This document shows positions 28,019 to 37,990 of a stretch of 64,000 nt of DNA, in pieces. The DNA lies in NCBI GenBank assembly GCA_029978335.1, contig JAPOJQ010000003.1, positions 1-64,000 of the forward strand. The letters run 5' to 3'. The position numbers and the translations under genes are program-made. The DNA is from Actinomycetota bacterium (lineage in GTDB: Bacteria; Actinomycetota; Acidimicrobiia; Acidimicrobiales; Ilumatobacteraceae). Numbering within the stretch: the first letter of the stretch is position 1; each line of letters starts with the position of its first letter. The notes beneath the pieces are model-generated. The model made no database searches, was not told the DNA's origin, and saw only the letters and a list, made by a program, of their open reading frames with translations.

Positions 28019-30333
28019 GACACCCTCGCAATTGACACATCGGTGACGGCGCCACCGCTGATCAGTTCGCGAGGGTCGCCACCGCCCTGCCCGAACGGCA
28101 CCCAGACCACACCGCGATCGAGACGATCATCAGCACACACCGGCAACTCGACGCCACCACGTCCGGCGGTCACGGTGACGACGTCACCGTCAACGACACC
28201 GAGTCGTTCCATGTCAAGCGGATGCATGCTCACACCAGGGCCAGCAGTCAACGGCGCCAGCGATGCCGAATTCGACGTGGACACCGCACCGTCATAGAGC
28301 ACCCGTGACACGACGAGTCGGTAGTCGTAACCGCTCGGGGCGACCGACTCCACCGTGACCGGTTCACCAACCGCGATCGATGGTGCCCAGATCGCACCGA
28401 GAGCCGCACCGCCGCTGGCGAGTCGACCCGTGATGTCCTCGAGGGAACCGACGCCGAGATCGTGACCGAGCGCAAGCGCCAACTCAACCGCGACCATCCA
28501 GTCGGGGCGAGCGGTTCCATGCACGGTGACCTTGTGCGACACCGTCGACACCCTGCCTTCGAGATTGGTCGTCGTGCCCGACTTCTCCGCCATCACCGCA
28601 GCCGGCAGCACCACGTCCGCCGCCACCATTGTCGAGGCACAGCCATGCCCGTCGAGCGACACGACACGGCGTGCGCCTTGGAGTGCCCGTCGGGCAAGAT
28701 CGGCATCCGGAACATCTGCAAGTGGATCAGCACCGAGGAGGAACAACACCTCGATGCGACCCTCGGCGGCATCGACGAGAATTGAACGGGCATCGTTGCC
28801 AGCACCGTCAGGACGACACCCAGCGTTCAGTGCGCCGACCACGTTGCCACGACGAAGTGCTGGAAGCACCGTGGCTGTCGGGACCGCTCTGAGCACGGCT
28901 TGCACGGCAGCCATCACCTGATCACCGGAACTCGCGAGATCATGGCGGCCCGCCACGATCACCACCGGGCCTGAACCGAGTTGTGCCGCAACCTCTGCAT
29001 CGGCGAGGGTCGCCGCCACCGTGGCAGCTGCGGCGCCAACCGGCGTGCGGACCGAACGCCACGCATGCTTGGTCAGTCCCGAACCCGTTGGCGAAAACTC
29101 GAGAATTCGAGTGCGACCTTCAACCGCAGCGTGACGCAGTCGCAAGTGCAGGATCGGCAACTCTTCTTTGAGGTCTGGCCCGAGCAGCACCACCGTTGCA
29201 GCGCGAGCGGCATCCTCGATCGTTGCGCGTTCAAAACCGAGCACGCCGACGGGCAGTCCATCGTCGAGTTGGGCGTCACGACGCGTGACGCCAAGGGCGT
29301 CGGCCAACGCGGCCCATGCCCAGGCGTCCTCATTGGTCCCACGGGCGCCACCAAGGATCGCAATCGATGACGGGCCTGAACGCTCAAGCGCCGAACGGAC
29401 GAGATCAGCGGTGATCGACATCGCCGATGACCAGTCGGTAGCGACCAGACCCTCGGCGGTCCGAATCAAGGGATCGGCCAGACGCGACTCGGCATGGATC
29501 GACTCGAAGTTGAAACGACCTCGGTCACAGAGCCAACCCCAGTTGACGTTGTCATCATCGACGCCTTGGAACCGCAGCACCCGATCGCGGCTCGAATGCA
29601 CCGAAGTCCGACAACCAACCGAACAGGTGGTACACGTGCTGTCAGCCTGCTCAAGGTCCCAGGGTCGAGCTTTGAACCGATACGGCGTGGCCGTGAGGGC
29701 GCCAACCGGACAAATCTGCACGGTGTTCCCCGAGAAGTGCGAGGAGAAGGGCTCATCGGGATAGGTCATCACCTGCGTGGCGTTGCCTCGCTCCACGAAG
29801 TGAATGAGCGCATCGCCCGCCACTTCGTCGGCGAAGCGAGTGCATCGATCGCACAGAATGCAGCGTTCGCGGTCGAGTTTCACGAGCGCTGAGATATCGA
29901 TTGGCTTCTCGTAATGCCGCTTCTCCTCGACGTAGCGGCTCTCGCCAGGACCATGACTGAAGGCCTGATCTTGCAGCGGGCACTCGCCACCCTTGTCACA
30001 CACCGGACAATCGAGGGGATGGTTGGCGAGCAACAACTCGAGAATGCCCTCTTGAGCACGCTTCGTCGTCGGTGACTCGGTGTCGACCACCATGCCCGGC
30101 GCCACCGGCACCATGCAGGACGGTTGCAACATGGGTCCGCGACCCGTGTCGATCTCGACGAGACACTGGCGGCACATGCCGACCGGTGACATCCGAGGGT
30201 GATAGCAGAACCGCGGGATGTGTTCGCCCGCTCGGTCGGTTGCCGCGATGACCATCTCGCCCTTACGGGCCATCACCGCACGACCGTTCACCGTGATTTC
30301 GACGGTGTCGACATTCTCGGTCGTCTCGCTCAC
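28015..30333 (-). CDS. nuoG: NADH-quinone oxidoreductase subunit G (nuo2)
   Basis: A 772-residue peripheral-arm subunit that relays electrons from NuoF/E to NuoI. N-terminal [2Fe-2S] (N1b) Cys in FCYHPRMSPVGMCRQC; N5/N4 region in HPLDCPVCDKGGECPLQD, CILCDRC and QICPVGALT. A CxxCxxxC-x27-C set (CTTCSVGC ... WLC) matches the motif that binds the extra cluster N7 in some bacteria. The rest is a molybdopterin-oxidoreductase-like domain without clear cofactor residues. Overlaps nuoF by 4 bp and nuoH2 by 4 bp. Confidence 0.97.
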   Translation of the reverse strand: MSETTENVDTVEITVNGRAVMARKGEMVIAATDRAGEHIPRFCYHPRMSPVGMCRQCLVEIDTGRGPMLQPSCMVPVAPGMVVDTESPTTKRAQEGILELLLANHPLDCPVCDKGGECPLQDQAFSHGPGESRYVEEKRHYEKPIDISALVKLDRERCILCDRCTRFADEVAGDALIHFVERGNATQVMTYPDEPFSSHFSGNTVQICPVGALTATPYRFKARPWDLEQADSTCTTCSVGCRTSVHSSRDRVLRFQGVDDDNVNWGWLCDRGRFNFESIHAESRLADPLIRTAEGLVATDWSSAMSITADLVRSALERSGPSSIAILGGARGTNEDAWAWAALADALGVTRRDAQLDDGLPVGVLGFERATIEDAARAATVVLLGPDLKEELPILHLRLRHAAVEGRTRILEFSPTGSGLTKHAWRSVRTPVGAAAATVAATLADAEVAAQLGSGPVVIVAGRHDLASSGDQVMAAVQAVLRAVPTATVLPALRRGNVVGALNAGCRPDGAGNDARSILVDAAEGRIEVLFLLGADPLADVPDADLARRALQGARRVVSLDGHGCASTMVAADVVLPAAVMAEKSGTTTNLEGRVSTVSHKVTVHGTARPDWMVAVELALALGHDLGVGSLEDITGRLASGGAALGAIWAPSIAVGEPVTVESVAPSGYDYRLVVSRVLYDGAVSTSNSASLAPLTAGPGVSMHPLDMERLGVVDGDVVTVTAGRGGVELPVCADDRLDRGVVWVPFGQGGGDPRELISGGAVTDVSIARVS

Positions 30334-31736
30334 CGCTCACCTCCGATCGCGGTCACCGGAATCCGAGTCTTCGATCGGGATGGCGCCACGCGCGATTCAA
30401 ATTCAGACCGGAACAACGTCAACGCCGAATGCACTGGAACGTAGGCCGACGGGCCGACGAAACAGATCGTCGTCATGCGGTACGGGAAGGGCGTGGCTTC
30501 AAGACCGAGTTCACTGCTCGCTGCGTGCGGCATCGACCCGGGGCAGATCGACCCACCGACTTCGAGCAACAAGTCGAGATCGTCTTGTGTGCCTTGGCCC
30601 TCAACCACGCGCTCCAGAATGCGCATGAGCCATGTGCCGCCTTCGCGACATGGCACGCACTTACCGCACGACTCGTGTGCATAGAACTTGGTCAGCGTCA
30701 ACGCCGCCGAGGGGATGTCGGTCGTCGAATCCATGACCATAATCGCTCCCGATCCGAGCATCGACCCCGCCGCTCCAACGAGGCGTCCCTCAAATGGCAG
30801 ATCGAGTTGATCGGGCAGGAACCATGGCGCCGAACCGCCGCCGGGCACGAACGCCTTCAGTTCGTTGCCGTCCCGAATCCCCTGGCAGAACTCGTCGCCG
30901 TAGATCAGATCTCGGAACGTCGTCGTGCCATTCACGATCTCGTACACACCGGGGCGGCGAACGTGACCCGATACGGCAACCATCCGCGTGCCCGGCGACG
31001 ACTCAGTGCCGATCGAGGTGTAGGCCGCGGCACCATGGTGTGCAATCCATGGCAAGTTCGACAACGTCTCGACGTTGTTCACGATGGTCGGCTTGCCGTA
31101 CAAGCCAATCGCAGCCGGGAAATAGGGCGGCTTCAAACGCGGCATGCCGCGATTGCCCTCAAGCGACTCGATGAGGGCGGTTTCTTCGCCAACGACGTAG
31201 GCACCCGCACCCCAGTGCAACACGATGTCGACACTGAACTCAGACCCGAGGATGTTCTTGCCGATATAGCCAGCGGCGTACGCCTCGTTCAGCGCTGTTG
31301 CCACCCGTTCCTGGGCAAGTGCCATCTCACCGCGGATGTACAAGAAGCAACGCGACAGGCCTGCCGCATAACACGCGATAAGGCAACCCTCGATCAACTG
31401 GTGCGGATCGCGCTCCATCAGTAGTCGGTCTTTGTACGTACCGGGCTCGGACTCGTCACCGTTGACCACGAGGTAGCGCGGGAACACACCCTGGGGAGTC
31501 AGTCCCCACTTCACACCAGCCGGGAAGCCGGCGCCACCACGGCCAAGCAAGGTCGAGGCGCGAACTTCTTCGTGCACATCGGCCGCCGGACGCGCCAATG
31601 CTGCTCGAAGACCCGCGTACCCACCAGTCGCCTCGTAGCGAGCCAGCGTGTAGGAGTCTTCGTGCTCGAACCGCGAGGTGACGATCCTCGGTCGATCACC
31701 CGCAACAAAACCCGGAGCCCATGCGTAATCGCTCAT
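30330..31736 (-). CDS. nuoF: NADH-quinone oxidoreductase subunit F (nuo2), NADH/FMN site
   Basis: A 468-residue NADH-oxidising subunit. The FMN/NADH glycine-rich loop GRGGAGFPAGVKWG is near residue 66. YVVNGDESEPGTYKDR and GAGAYVVGEETAL contact nucleotide. Cluster N3 ligands are in HESCGKCVPCREGG and GSICPG. Its presence makes nuo2 a true NADH dehydrogenase; nuo1 has no counterpart in this window. Confidence 0.98.
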   Translation of the reverse strand: MSDYAWAPGFVAGDRPRIVTSRFEHEDSYTLARYEATGGYAGLRAALARPAADVHEEVRASTLLGRGGAGFPAGVKWGLTPQGVFPRYLVVNGDESEPGTYKDRLLMERDPHQLIEGCLIACYAAGLSRCFLYIRGEMALAQERVATALNEAYAAGYIGKNILGSEFSVDIVLHWGAGAYVVGEETALIESLEGNRGMPRLKPPYFPAAIGLYGKPTIVNNVETLSNLPWIAHHGAAAYTSIGTESSPGTRMVAVSGHVRRPGVYEIVNGTTTFRDLIYGDEFCQGIRDGNELKAFVPGGGSAPWFLPDQLDLPFEGRLVGAAGSMLGSGAIMVMDSTTDIPSAALTLTKFYAHESCGKCVPCREGGTWLMRILERVVEGQGTQDDLDLLLEVGGSICPGSMPHAASSELGLEATPFPYRMTTICFVGPSAYVPVHSALTLFRSEFESRVAPSRSKTRIPVTAIGGER

Positions 31737-32356
31737 GATCCCGCCCCTTCAACGGTCACCGGGATCCATGCCGGCGGGCCGTCAACCGCATCGGGGTCGA
31801 CGGCACCAACACCACGATCTGCCGGGATGTGCTGGCGAACCCGAGCAAGCGTTCCGTGCGGTGGAATTTCGTCGTCGAGACGGCCGGCACGAAGGTCGTC
31901 GATGAGTTGCTCCACACCGTCGGGCGTCATCCGGAATCGATAGCGGTAGTTCACCTGCAGGCACGGGGCCTCGGTACACGCTGCCTGGCATTCGGCTTGA
32001 TGCAAGGTGAACATGCCATCAGCGGTCGTACCACCGGCATGAATACCAAGTGTGCGCTCGGCCGCATGCAAGAGATCGCTCGCTCCGAGCAACGCGCACG
32101 ACATCGTGCCGCAGATGTTGATGAGGTAGCGCCCGGTCGGTTCGAAGCGGAACATCTCGTAAAACGACCCGGTGCCAATGACCTCGGCTGGCGTGACCCC
32201 AACGAGGTCGGCGATCTGACGCATCGCCTCATCGGTGACGTAGCCGTCCTGTTCTTGCGCGAGGTGCAACAACGGAATCAGCGCTGACTTGGGACGCGGG
32301 TAACGAGCGATGATCTCGTGCGCAGTCGCAAGGTTGGTCTCGTTGAATCGTGCCAT
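31733..32356 (-). CDS. nuoE: NADH-quinone oxidoreductase subunit E (nuo2)
   Basis: A 207-residue thioredoxin-fold [2Fe-2S] (N1a) subunit. Ligands are ICGTMSC (Cx4C) and ECQAAC (Cx3C). HLAQEQDGYVTDEAM and the VGTFY-like TGSFYEMFRFEP are typical. The ATG at 32354-32356 is 4 nt after the nuoD2 stop; the longer open frame inside nuoD2 is rejected. Confidence 0.97.
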   Translation of the reverse strand: MARFNETNLATAHEIIARYPRPKSALIPLLHLAQEQDGYVTDEAMRQIADLVGVTPAEVIGTGSFYEMFRFEPTGRYLINICGTMSCALLGASDLLHAAERTLGIHAGGTTADGMFTLHQAECQAACTEAPCLQVNYRYRFRMTPDGVEQLIDDLRAGRLDDEIPPHGTLARVRQHIPADRGVGAVDPDAVDGPPAWIPVTVEGAGS

Positions 32357-32360
32357 GGCG

Positions 32361-33680
32361 TCAGCGGTCCACCTCTCCGAGAACGGGGTCGACAGAGGAG
32401 ATGACGGCGACAGCGTCGGCAACGAGGCCGCCACGCATCATGTGGGGAAGGCATTGGATGTTCACGAATGACGGTGCGCGCATATGCATGCGATACGGCG
32501 TCGGCGATCCGTCGCTCGCGATGTAGCAACCGATCTCGCCGCGGGGACTTTCGATCGCCACGTACACCTCGCCCTCTGGGACTTTGAACCCTTCGGTGAA
32601 GATCTTGAAGTGGTGGATCAACGCCTCCATCGACTCATCGATTCGGGCCCGCGGCGGTGGTGTGACCTTCTTGTCCTGAATGCGATAGTCGCCTTCTGGC
32701 ATTCGATCGAGAATCTGTCGAACGATTCGCATCGACTCACGAATCTCATTGAGACGGATCGCGTAGCGGTCAAACGCGTCACCGTAGGTGCCGACCACCA
32801 CATCGAACTCGACCTCGTCATAATGGAGGTACGGCTGGTCGCGACGAAGGTCCCATTCGACGCCTGTTGATCGCAGAATCGGACCGGTCGCACCAAGGGC
32901 CAACGCTTCGGTTGGTGTGATGACTCCCACACCTTGGAGACGCTCGCGCCAGATCGGCTGCCCCGTCATCAAGATGTCGTACTCCTCGAGGCGCTCGGGA
33001 AGCATGTCGAGAATTCGCAACACGTCATCGCGCCAACCCGCCGGCAGGTCGGCGGCAAGTCCGCCAGGCCGCACGAAGTTGTGGTTCATGCGCAGACCGG
33101 TGACCTTCTGGAAGAAACGCAAGACCTCTTCGCGTTCACGCCATCCGTAGATCATCATCGACACGGCGCCAAGGTCCATACCGTTGGTCGCCATGAACAA
33201 CAGGTGGCTGCTCATCCGGTTCAGCTCGGACAACAGCATGCGCATCCACTGAGCACGCTCAGGAATATCGCCATCGATACCGAGCAACTTCTCTGTCGCC
33301 ATCGCGAAGACAAGTTCGTTGTTCAACGGGCTCGCATAGTCCATGCGGGTGACGTTGGTGCCACCCTGCATGAAGGTGAGTTGCTCACCGGTCTTCTCCA
33401 TACCGGTGTGGAGGTACCCGATGATGGGTTTGCATCGCAGCACCGTTTCGCCCTGCAACTCGAGCATCAAGCGAAGAACACCGTGCGTCGATGGGTGCGA
33501 CGGCCCCATGTTGATGACCATCGTCTGGTCCTCATCAGGGTCATCAGGTAGATCACCAAGCTGCGCTGCCTCAGCCTCCGACATACGCAACACCGCACCG
33601 ACCTCACGCATCACCTCGCGAGCGGTCAGTTCTGAGCGTGGGCGGAGTTCTTGTGCTCCTTCGTCGGCGATCATCGTCAC
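32361..33680 (-). CDS. nuoD: NADH-quinone oxidoreductase subunit D (nuo2 copy)
   Basis: A 439-residue Q-module subunit. NMGPSHPSTHGVLR carries the two His, GYLHTGMEKT has Thr92 where NuoD1 has Arg, and VTRMDYASPLNNE keeps the quinone-site Tyr115. A 50-residue acidic N-terminal extension (PDDPDEDQ) precedes the core. GTG at 33678-33680 overlaps the nuoC2 stop by 4 bp; the ATG two codons later is the alternative start. Confidence 0.96.
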   Translation of the reverse strand: MTMIADEGAQELRPRSELTAREVMREVGAVLRMSEAEAAQLGDLPDDPDEDQTMVINMGPSHPSTHGVLRLMLELQGETVLRCKPIIGYLHTGMEKTGEQLTFMQGGTNVTRMDYASPLNNELVFAMATEKLLGIDGDIPERAQWMRMLLSELNRMSSHLLFMATNGMDLGAVSMMIYGWREREEVLRFFQKVTGLRMNHNFVRPGGLAADLPAGWRDDVLRILDMLPERLEEYDILMTGQPIWRERLQGVGVITPTEALALGATGPILRSTGVEWDLRRDQPYLHYDEVEFDVVVGTYGDAFDRYAIRLNEIRESMRIVRQILDRMPEGDYRIQDKKVTPPPRARIDESMEALIHHFKIFTEGFKVPEGEVYVAIESPRGEIGCYIASDGSPTPYRMHMRAPSFVNIQCLPHMMRGGLVADAVAVISSVDPVLGEVDR

Positions 33681-34174
33681 GATGGGGCCCCCTTGAACTG
33701 GACGGGGATTGCGCCGACCTCGTAGTCCTTGCGCAGCGGATGACCGATCCAATCCTCGGGCATCAAGATGCGAGACGGATCAGGATGGTCGGTGAACGCA
33801 ATGCCGAACATGTCGAACACCTCTCGCTCCATCGCTTCGGTACCTGGATGCAGGTCGAACAGCGTCGGCAGCGCAGGCTCCGTCGCAGGCACTTGAACGC
33901 GGGCCCGGATCCGACGGCGATTCGCAATGTCCAACAGATTGACGACGACCTCAAACCGCTCGCCTACGACGCCGTCTGGCAGGGGACGATCCATGTAGTC
34001 GAGATAGTCGACAGCGGTCAGATCGACGCACATCGCGTAGCCCTCATCAACGAGTGCTCGCATGACAGCGACATAACGCTCGCGATCGACATGGATCACC
34101 ACTTGCCCTCGGCTGTCGGTGACCGGACATCCGTGCATGGTGGTGCTGTCGTTCTCGTGGGGGGTATCGGTCAT
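33677..34174 (-). CDS. nuoC: NADH-quinone oxidoreductase subunit C (nuo2 copy)
   Basis: A 165-residue 30-kDa-type subunit. EREVFDMFGIAFTDHPDPSR and GHPLRKDYEVG are the family signatures. The ATG at 34172-34174 lies 2 nt after the nuoB2 stop; a longer frame upstream is antisense-like sequence inside nuoB2. Confidence 0.96.
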   Translation of the reverse strand: MTDTPHENDSTTMHGCPVTDSRGQVVIHVDRERYVAVMRALVDEGYAMCVDLTAVDYLDYMDRPLPDGVVGERFEVVVNLLDIANRRRIRARVQVPATEPALPTLFDLHPGTEAMEREVFDMFGIAFTDHPDPSRILMPEDWIGHPLRKDYEVGAIPVQFKGAPS

Positions 34175-34176
34175 GG

Positions 34177-34755
34177 TCAGCGGGTCCCGAGGAGCACCGG
34201 AACGGTGGTGGCGGGGATTTCGGTCACATGAATACCAGCTCCACCGCCGCTGGCCGATCGCCGCTTCATGATCTCGCCTTGCTCGATCTTCGTGTGCAAG
34301 GTTTCGATCGCATGGATCAGTGTCTCGGGCGTTGGAGGACACCCAGGCGCGTACACATCGACGGGCACGATCTGGTCCACGCCTTGCACGATCGCATAGT
34401 TGTTGAACATGCCGCCGCTCGATGCGCATACACCCATTGAGATGACCCACTTGGGTTCCATCATCTGGTCGTAGACCTGCCGGAGCACCGGCGCCATCTT
34501 CTGGCTCACCCGGCCTGCGACGATCATGATGTCGGCTTGGCGAGGCGACGCGCGGAATACCTCCATGCCGAATCGAGCGATGTCGTAGTGCGCAGCACCA
34601 GAGGCCATCATCTCAATTGCACAACATGCAAGTCCAAAGGTCGCTGGCCACGACGACCGCGAGCGGGACCAGTTGACGAGATCTTCGAGCCGGCCGGTGA
34701 TGACGTTGTGCGACAGCCCGCCGAGGCCGTCGTCGATCACATCAGACAGACCCAT
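34177..34755 (-). CDS. nuoB: NADH-quinone oxidoreductase subunit B, N2 cluster (nuo2 copy)
   Basis: A 192-residue subunit with N2 ligands in [20 protein letters not shown] and [22 protein letters not shown] is the conserved strand. One nucleotide separates it from nuoA2. Confidence 0.97.
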   Translation of the reverse strand: MGLSDVIDDGLGGLSHNVITGRLEDLVNWSRSRSSWPATFGLACCAIEMMASGAAHYDIARFGMEVFRASPRQADIMIVAGRVSQKMAPVLRQVYDQMMEPKWVISMGVCASSGGMFNNYAIVQGVDQIVPVDVYAPGCPPTPETLIHAIETLHTKIEQGEIMKRRSASGGGAGIHVTEIPATTVPVLLGTR

Positions 34756-34756
34756 C

Positions 34757-35233
34757 TCAGGCAGCTTCCGTTTCGTGTGGAAGGCGTCCTTCGAGACCGA
34801 CTCGGCGGATGGTCGAACTCGACGACCGCTCAGGCGAGATCATCGCCGCGTCAACGGTCAAGTCTCGGTAGCGCTGCACCGGACCCCAATCGAGTCCGCC
34901 ACGCGCCACCTCATAGACGAAGGTGAGGAAGAACACGGCTGAGAACCCAATGATCGCCCACAGGCCGTAGGCCCCAAGAGCGGCACGCTCGACTGCATAC
35001 GGGTACAAGAAGATGATCTCGATGTCGAACATGATGAACAGCATCGCCACCACGTAGAAGCTGACTGGGAAGCGTTCTGGCGGTTCACGGCTCGGGATGA
35101 TCCCGCACTCGTACGGAGCATCCTTGGCCACCGATGGCCGTCGGGGAGCGAGCAACTTTGATGCAACGAGACTGAGCGTCCCAAACACGAGGGCCAGCAG
35201 CATCAAGACGACGATCGGGAGGTACTGCGACAT
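34757..35233 (-). CDS. nuoA: NADH-quinone oxidoreductase subunit A (nuo2 copy)
   Basis: A 158-residue subunit. APYECGIIP is the loop with the conserved Cys, and [15 protein letters not shown] holds the acidic helix-2 pair. It has a C-terminal cytoplasmic tail of about 40 residues not seen in NuoA1. It follows the unknown membrane protein gene by 1 nt, so nuo2 is a continuation of the cytochrome bc operon. Confidence 0.96.
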   Translation of the reverse strand: MSQYLPIVVLMLLALVFGTLSLVASKLLAPRRPSVAKDAPYECGIIPSREPPERFPVSFYVVAMLFIMFDIEIIFLYPYAVERAALGAYGLWAIIGFSAVFFLTFVYEVARGGLDWGPVQRYRDLTVDAAMISPERSSSSTIRRVGLEGRLPHETEAA

Positions 35234-35234
35234 A

Positions 35235-36062
35235 TCAGGCCGTCAGTTCCGCCTTGCGAGCGAGATTCTCCGCTACGAATCGATCCCGACGATGCAGCAT
35301 CCACGCCAGTGCGAGGAAGACAATCGTGGAACCGATGGTGATCATCGCGGCCGGTTCACGACGTGAGCCGAGATCACGAATCATGTAGACGTATTGCGTC
35401 GAACGAGACGTATCGACCTCGGGCGGCGATGGAGCGCGACCCGGCTCGGTGCGAAGCGGCACGTATGGCGCAACTTCGACCACCGTGTAGTAGGGCTTGT
35501 GCAAGAAGGCGATCTGATCGAGCGCATCGACGCCGAACAGCTTCGGATATGCCTCTCCGCCGATTTCGAAGACATTGGTGACTTTGAATTCACCAGCAGA
35601 GAACGCTTCTTCTTCCTCAAGGAACACCGCAGCCGACGCAGCCGCCTGGCCGAACGCTGGTTCGGACTCGCCGAGCACACGCCAGCCTTCTTCGGTGAAA
35701 CGGTCAAAGACCACACCCGCCGCCGCCACCGGAGTTTCCGAACCCGACAATCCGAGCTTGTTCTCCAACACGCCTGCTTGGTACAGCGCATCGGGTTCTT
35801 GGATGACGGTGCGGCCTGGCACCTGTACCCATGTCGGGTCAGCACCCTTCAGACCGATGCCGTAAATCCACCAAATGCTGCCCATCAGCGCCATCCAGCC
35901 AGCAAGCCCCGTGAGCGTCACGAGGAAGCCGAGGCGGGCGCCGATGTTGGTGCCGAGAATCAAATAGATCGAGCCCATGAACGCCACGAGACCCAAGATG
36001 ACGGTGAGGAGCCCGCGAAGTTCGGGCTCCCAGCCGATCGCCAACAGTGCCGACACCATCAC
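35235..36062 (-). CDS. Unknown membrane protein of the bc/nuo2 operon
   Basis: A 275-residue protein I cannot assign. It has three N-terminal hydrophobic segments (about 15-70, with GSIYLILGTNIGARLGF and LMGSIWWIYGIGLKG), an outward-facing domain of about 150 residues rich in Glu (FLEEEEAFSAGEF), and a C-terminal helix (TIGSTIVFLALAWML) followed by a basic tail. The GTG start overlaps the diheme cytochrome stop by 4 bp and it is 1 nt before nuoA2. Position between bc and complex I genes suggests an accessory or linker subunit of a respiratory assembly; this is inference only. Confidence 0.8.
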   Translation of the reverse strand: MMVSALLAIGWEPELRGLLTVILGLVAFMGSIYLILGTNIGARLGFLVTLTGLAGWMALMGSIWWIYGIGLKGADPTWVQVPGRTVIQEPDALYQAGVLENKLGLSGSETPVAAAGVVFDRFTEEGWRVLGESEPAFGQAAASAAVFLEEEEAFSAGEFKVTNVFEIGGEAYPKLFGVDALDQIAFLHKPYYTVVEVAPYVPLRTEPGRAPSPPEVDTSRSTQYVYMIRDLGSRREPAAMITIGSTIVFLALAWMLHRRDRFVAENLARKAELTA

Positions 36063-37120
36063 AGCCCCCTCACGTATTCGACGATCGCCGTGATCTGCTC
36101 ATCGGTGAGCATTTTTCCGAAACCAGGCATACGGCCGCTTCCTTGTCCTTGGATGCCGTACTTGGCGCCGTAGTTCGAGCCGTTCTTGATGAACGTGATC
36201 ATGTCGTCTTCGGTGGGGAAGGCCGACGCAGCCTTGCCGCCGGTCAAGTTCCAGCCGAACGCACCCTGACCCGTCTTGCCGGGATCGCCCCAGCTCCAGC
36301 CAGGCGTGTGGCAACGAGCGCAACTGTAGGCACCCGAGTTGAGATCGAGGTTGAAGAGCGCCTCGCCATACGAGGCATAGGTGCCGTCGTTGACGAGTTG
36401 CCATGCTCGGGTCTCGATGTCATCTTGGATGTCGGATGGGATGTGGCCCGAAGCGCACTTCTGCGGGTCATCTTCGCCGGGTCCGCAATCCTCACGTTCA
36501 ACCTGAATGCTCCAGAGATACGAGATCAAGGTGTCGATCTGCTGGCTGTTCATCGGACCGCCGCCTTCGACGCCCCACGGGCTCATCGGCGAGAACGGTC
36601 GTCCGTACACCAAGATGAAGCGAACTTCGTCTTCGTCAAAGCGGGAGAAGATCGTGTTGAGCGCGGGAGCCTTCCAGTTGACCGCCTGAACTTCGCCAGT
36701 GGTCGAGTTGGTCACGTTCCACGCCGCTTCGCCGCCACCACCGGCATAACCGCCATGACATCCGGCGCAGTTGAAGCCGCCCTCGGCCGTCGGCGCAAAC
36801 AGGCGTTGGCCCCACTCCACGAAAATTTCTTCTTTCGCCTCGACAGCGCCGGCCTGACGAGCAGGCTCGAACACCCAGTACAGCGGCAGGCCAACGACGG
36901 AGATGATGAGCAACAGGACACCTAACAGCTGCACGCGCTCGAGGCGCGGCCCTTCAAGCGTCTCGTCGTCGTAGTACTCCTTGCGGTTTGGCGCAAGCTC
37001 GATCTCCGAGCCGAGTTCTTCACGGGCCGAACGAATGTTGAGCACCGCGTACACGATGAATCCTGCCGTCACAACGACGAGCAGGATCCATGCGATCGAG
37101 GTAGTGGTCAATGCGATCAT
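36059..37120 (-). CDS. Membrane-anchored diheme cytochrome c of the bc complex
   Basis: A 353-residue protein with two N-terminal helices (about 8-28 and 63-85) and two c-type haem sites, CAGCH (118-122) and CARCH (267-271). Candidate Met ligands are in RPFSPMSPWG and GSGRMPGFGKML. A Cys pair between the domains (CGPGEDDPQKC) may form a disulphide. It would take electrons from the Rieske protein and pass them towards an oxidase, like QcrC of actinobacterial bcc complexes. No oxidase genes are in the window. Overlaps neighbours by 1-4 bp. Confidence 0.93.
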   Translation of the reverse strand: MIALTTTSIAWILLVVVTAGFIVYAVLNIRSAREELGSEIELAPNRKEYYDDETLEGPRLERVQLLGVLLLIISVVGLPLYWVFEPARQAGAVEAKEEIFVEWGQRLFAPTAEGGFNCAGCHGGYAGGGGEAAWNVTNSTTGEVQAVNWKAPALNTIFSRFDEDEVRFILVYGRPFSPMSPWGVEGGGPMNSQQIDTLISYLWSIQVEREDCGPGEDDPQKCASGHIPSDIQDDIETRAWQLVNDGTYASYGEALFNLDLNSGAYSCARCHTPGWSWGDPGKTGQGAFGWNLTGGKAASAFPTEDDMITFIKNGSNYGAKYGIQGQGSGRMPGFGKMLTDEQITAIVEYVRGL

Positions 37121-37983
37121 CAGTGCTCACTCGCTCCCACGCAGTGCGGACCTTCGGCTTCCTGACCGGTGGTATTCACACCGATTGGAACGCCCTGGAC
37201 GATGGTGCCGGTGTCGACGATGACCTCGCCTGCAGCCGTGAACTCAAGTGGGAAGTGGTCCATGCCACGCGGGGCCGGACCGCCCTTCTTTTCACCCACT
37301 CGGTTGTACTGCGAACCGTGACAGCCACACTCGAACCACTGGCTCGACGTGCACTGCGGCACGCGACAGCCGAGGTGAGGGCACTTTTGGTACTGAGCGA
37401 TGAGGCCTTGGCGCATGCCCGCCAAGACCGACTCCTTGTACACGCCCTCGGCCTTCGCGATGGCATCGACGGGATACTCCGTGATCCACGCGCGCGCTTC
37501 AGGGGCGTAGAAGAACCCTTGGCCCTGGCGAATACCGGAAACGATGTCGTCGTAGCGGCCGATGGTCACCTTGCCGCCAAAGCCGCCCGTCTTCGATGGC
37601 CACAAGAAGCCAACGAAGGAGGCTGCAGCAAAGGCACCGATACCTGCGCTCATCAGTGACACCGTCGCACGGTTGAAAAATTGACGACGGCTCACGCCGA
37701 TGGCGTCAGGATCCGCAGGAACCCATGGTTCTGGCGCAAGGTCAGCGGCTGGTGCCAGCGCGGTACCTGCACGTGCCGCTGCCGCCTCAGCCTCAACGGC
37801 CGCACCCGACGTCGACGAGGTGCTGCCGGCCGCACGTCGAGCTGAGCGGTCACGAGCGAGGGTTTCGTCGCTCAACGCACCCGCGCCTCGAACATCGTTT
37901 CGACGGGCGAGGGTGGCGAACGCAGCACCACCCAAGACGACCAACGCCACGACGGCGATGAGAATCACCACTGTTGCACTCAT
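37120..37983 (-). CDS. Rieske [2Fe-2S] protein of the bc complex
   Basis: A 287-residue protein. An N-terminal helix (VVILIAVVALVVLGG) and an Ala/Arg-rich linker are followed by a twin-arginine segment SRRQFFNRATVSLM (about 118-131) and a second helix, so the Rieske domain is probably Tat-exported while anchored. Cluster ligands are in CPHLGCRVPQC and CGCHGSQYN. It oxidises menaquinol at the Qo site with cytochrome b and hands electrons to cytochrome c. The ATG at 37981-37983 was chosen; a longer frame lacks support. Confidence 0.95.
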   Translation of the reverse strand: MSATVVILIAVVALVVLGGAAFATLARRNDVRGAGALSDETLARDRSARRAAGSTSSTSGAAVEAEAAAARAGTALAPAADLAPEPWVPADPDAIGVSRRQFFNRATVSLMSAGIGAFAAASFVGFLWPSKTGGFGGKVTIGRYDDIVSGIRQGQGFFYAPEARAWITEYPVDAIAKAEGVYKESVLAGMRQGLIAQYQKCPHLGCRVPQCTSSQWFECGCHGSQYNRVGEKKGGPAPRGMDHFPLEFTAAGEVIVDTGTIVQGVPIGVNTTGQEAEGPHCVGASEH

Positions 37984-37990
37984 GACAACC

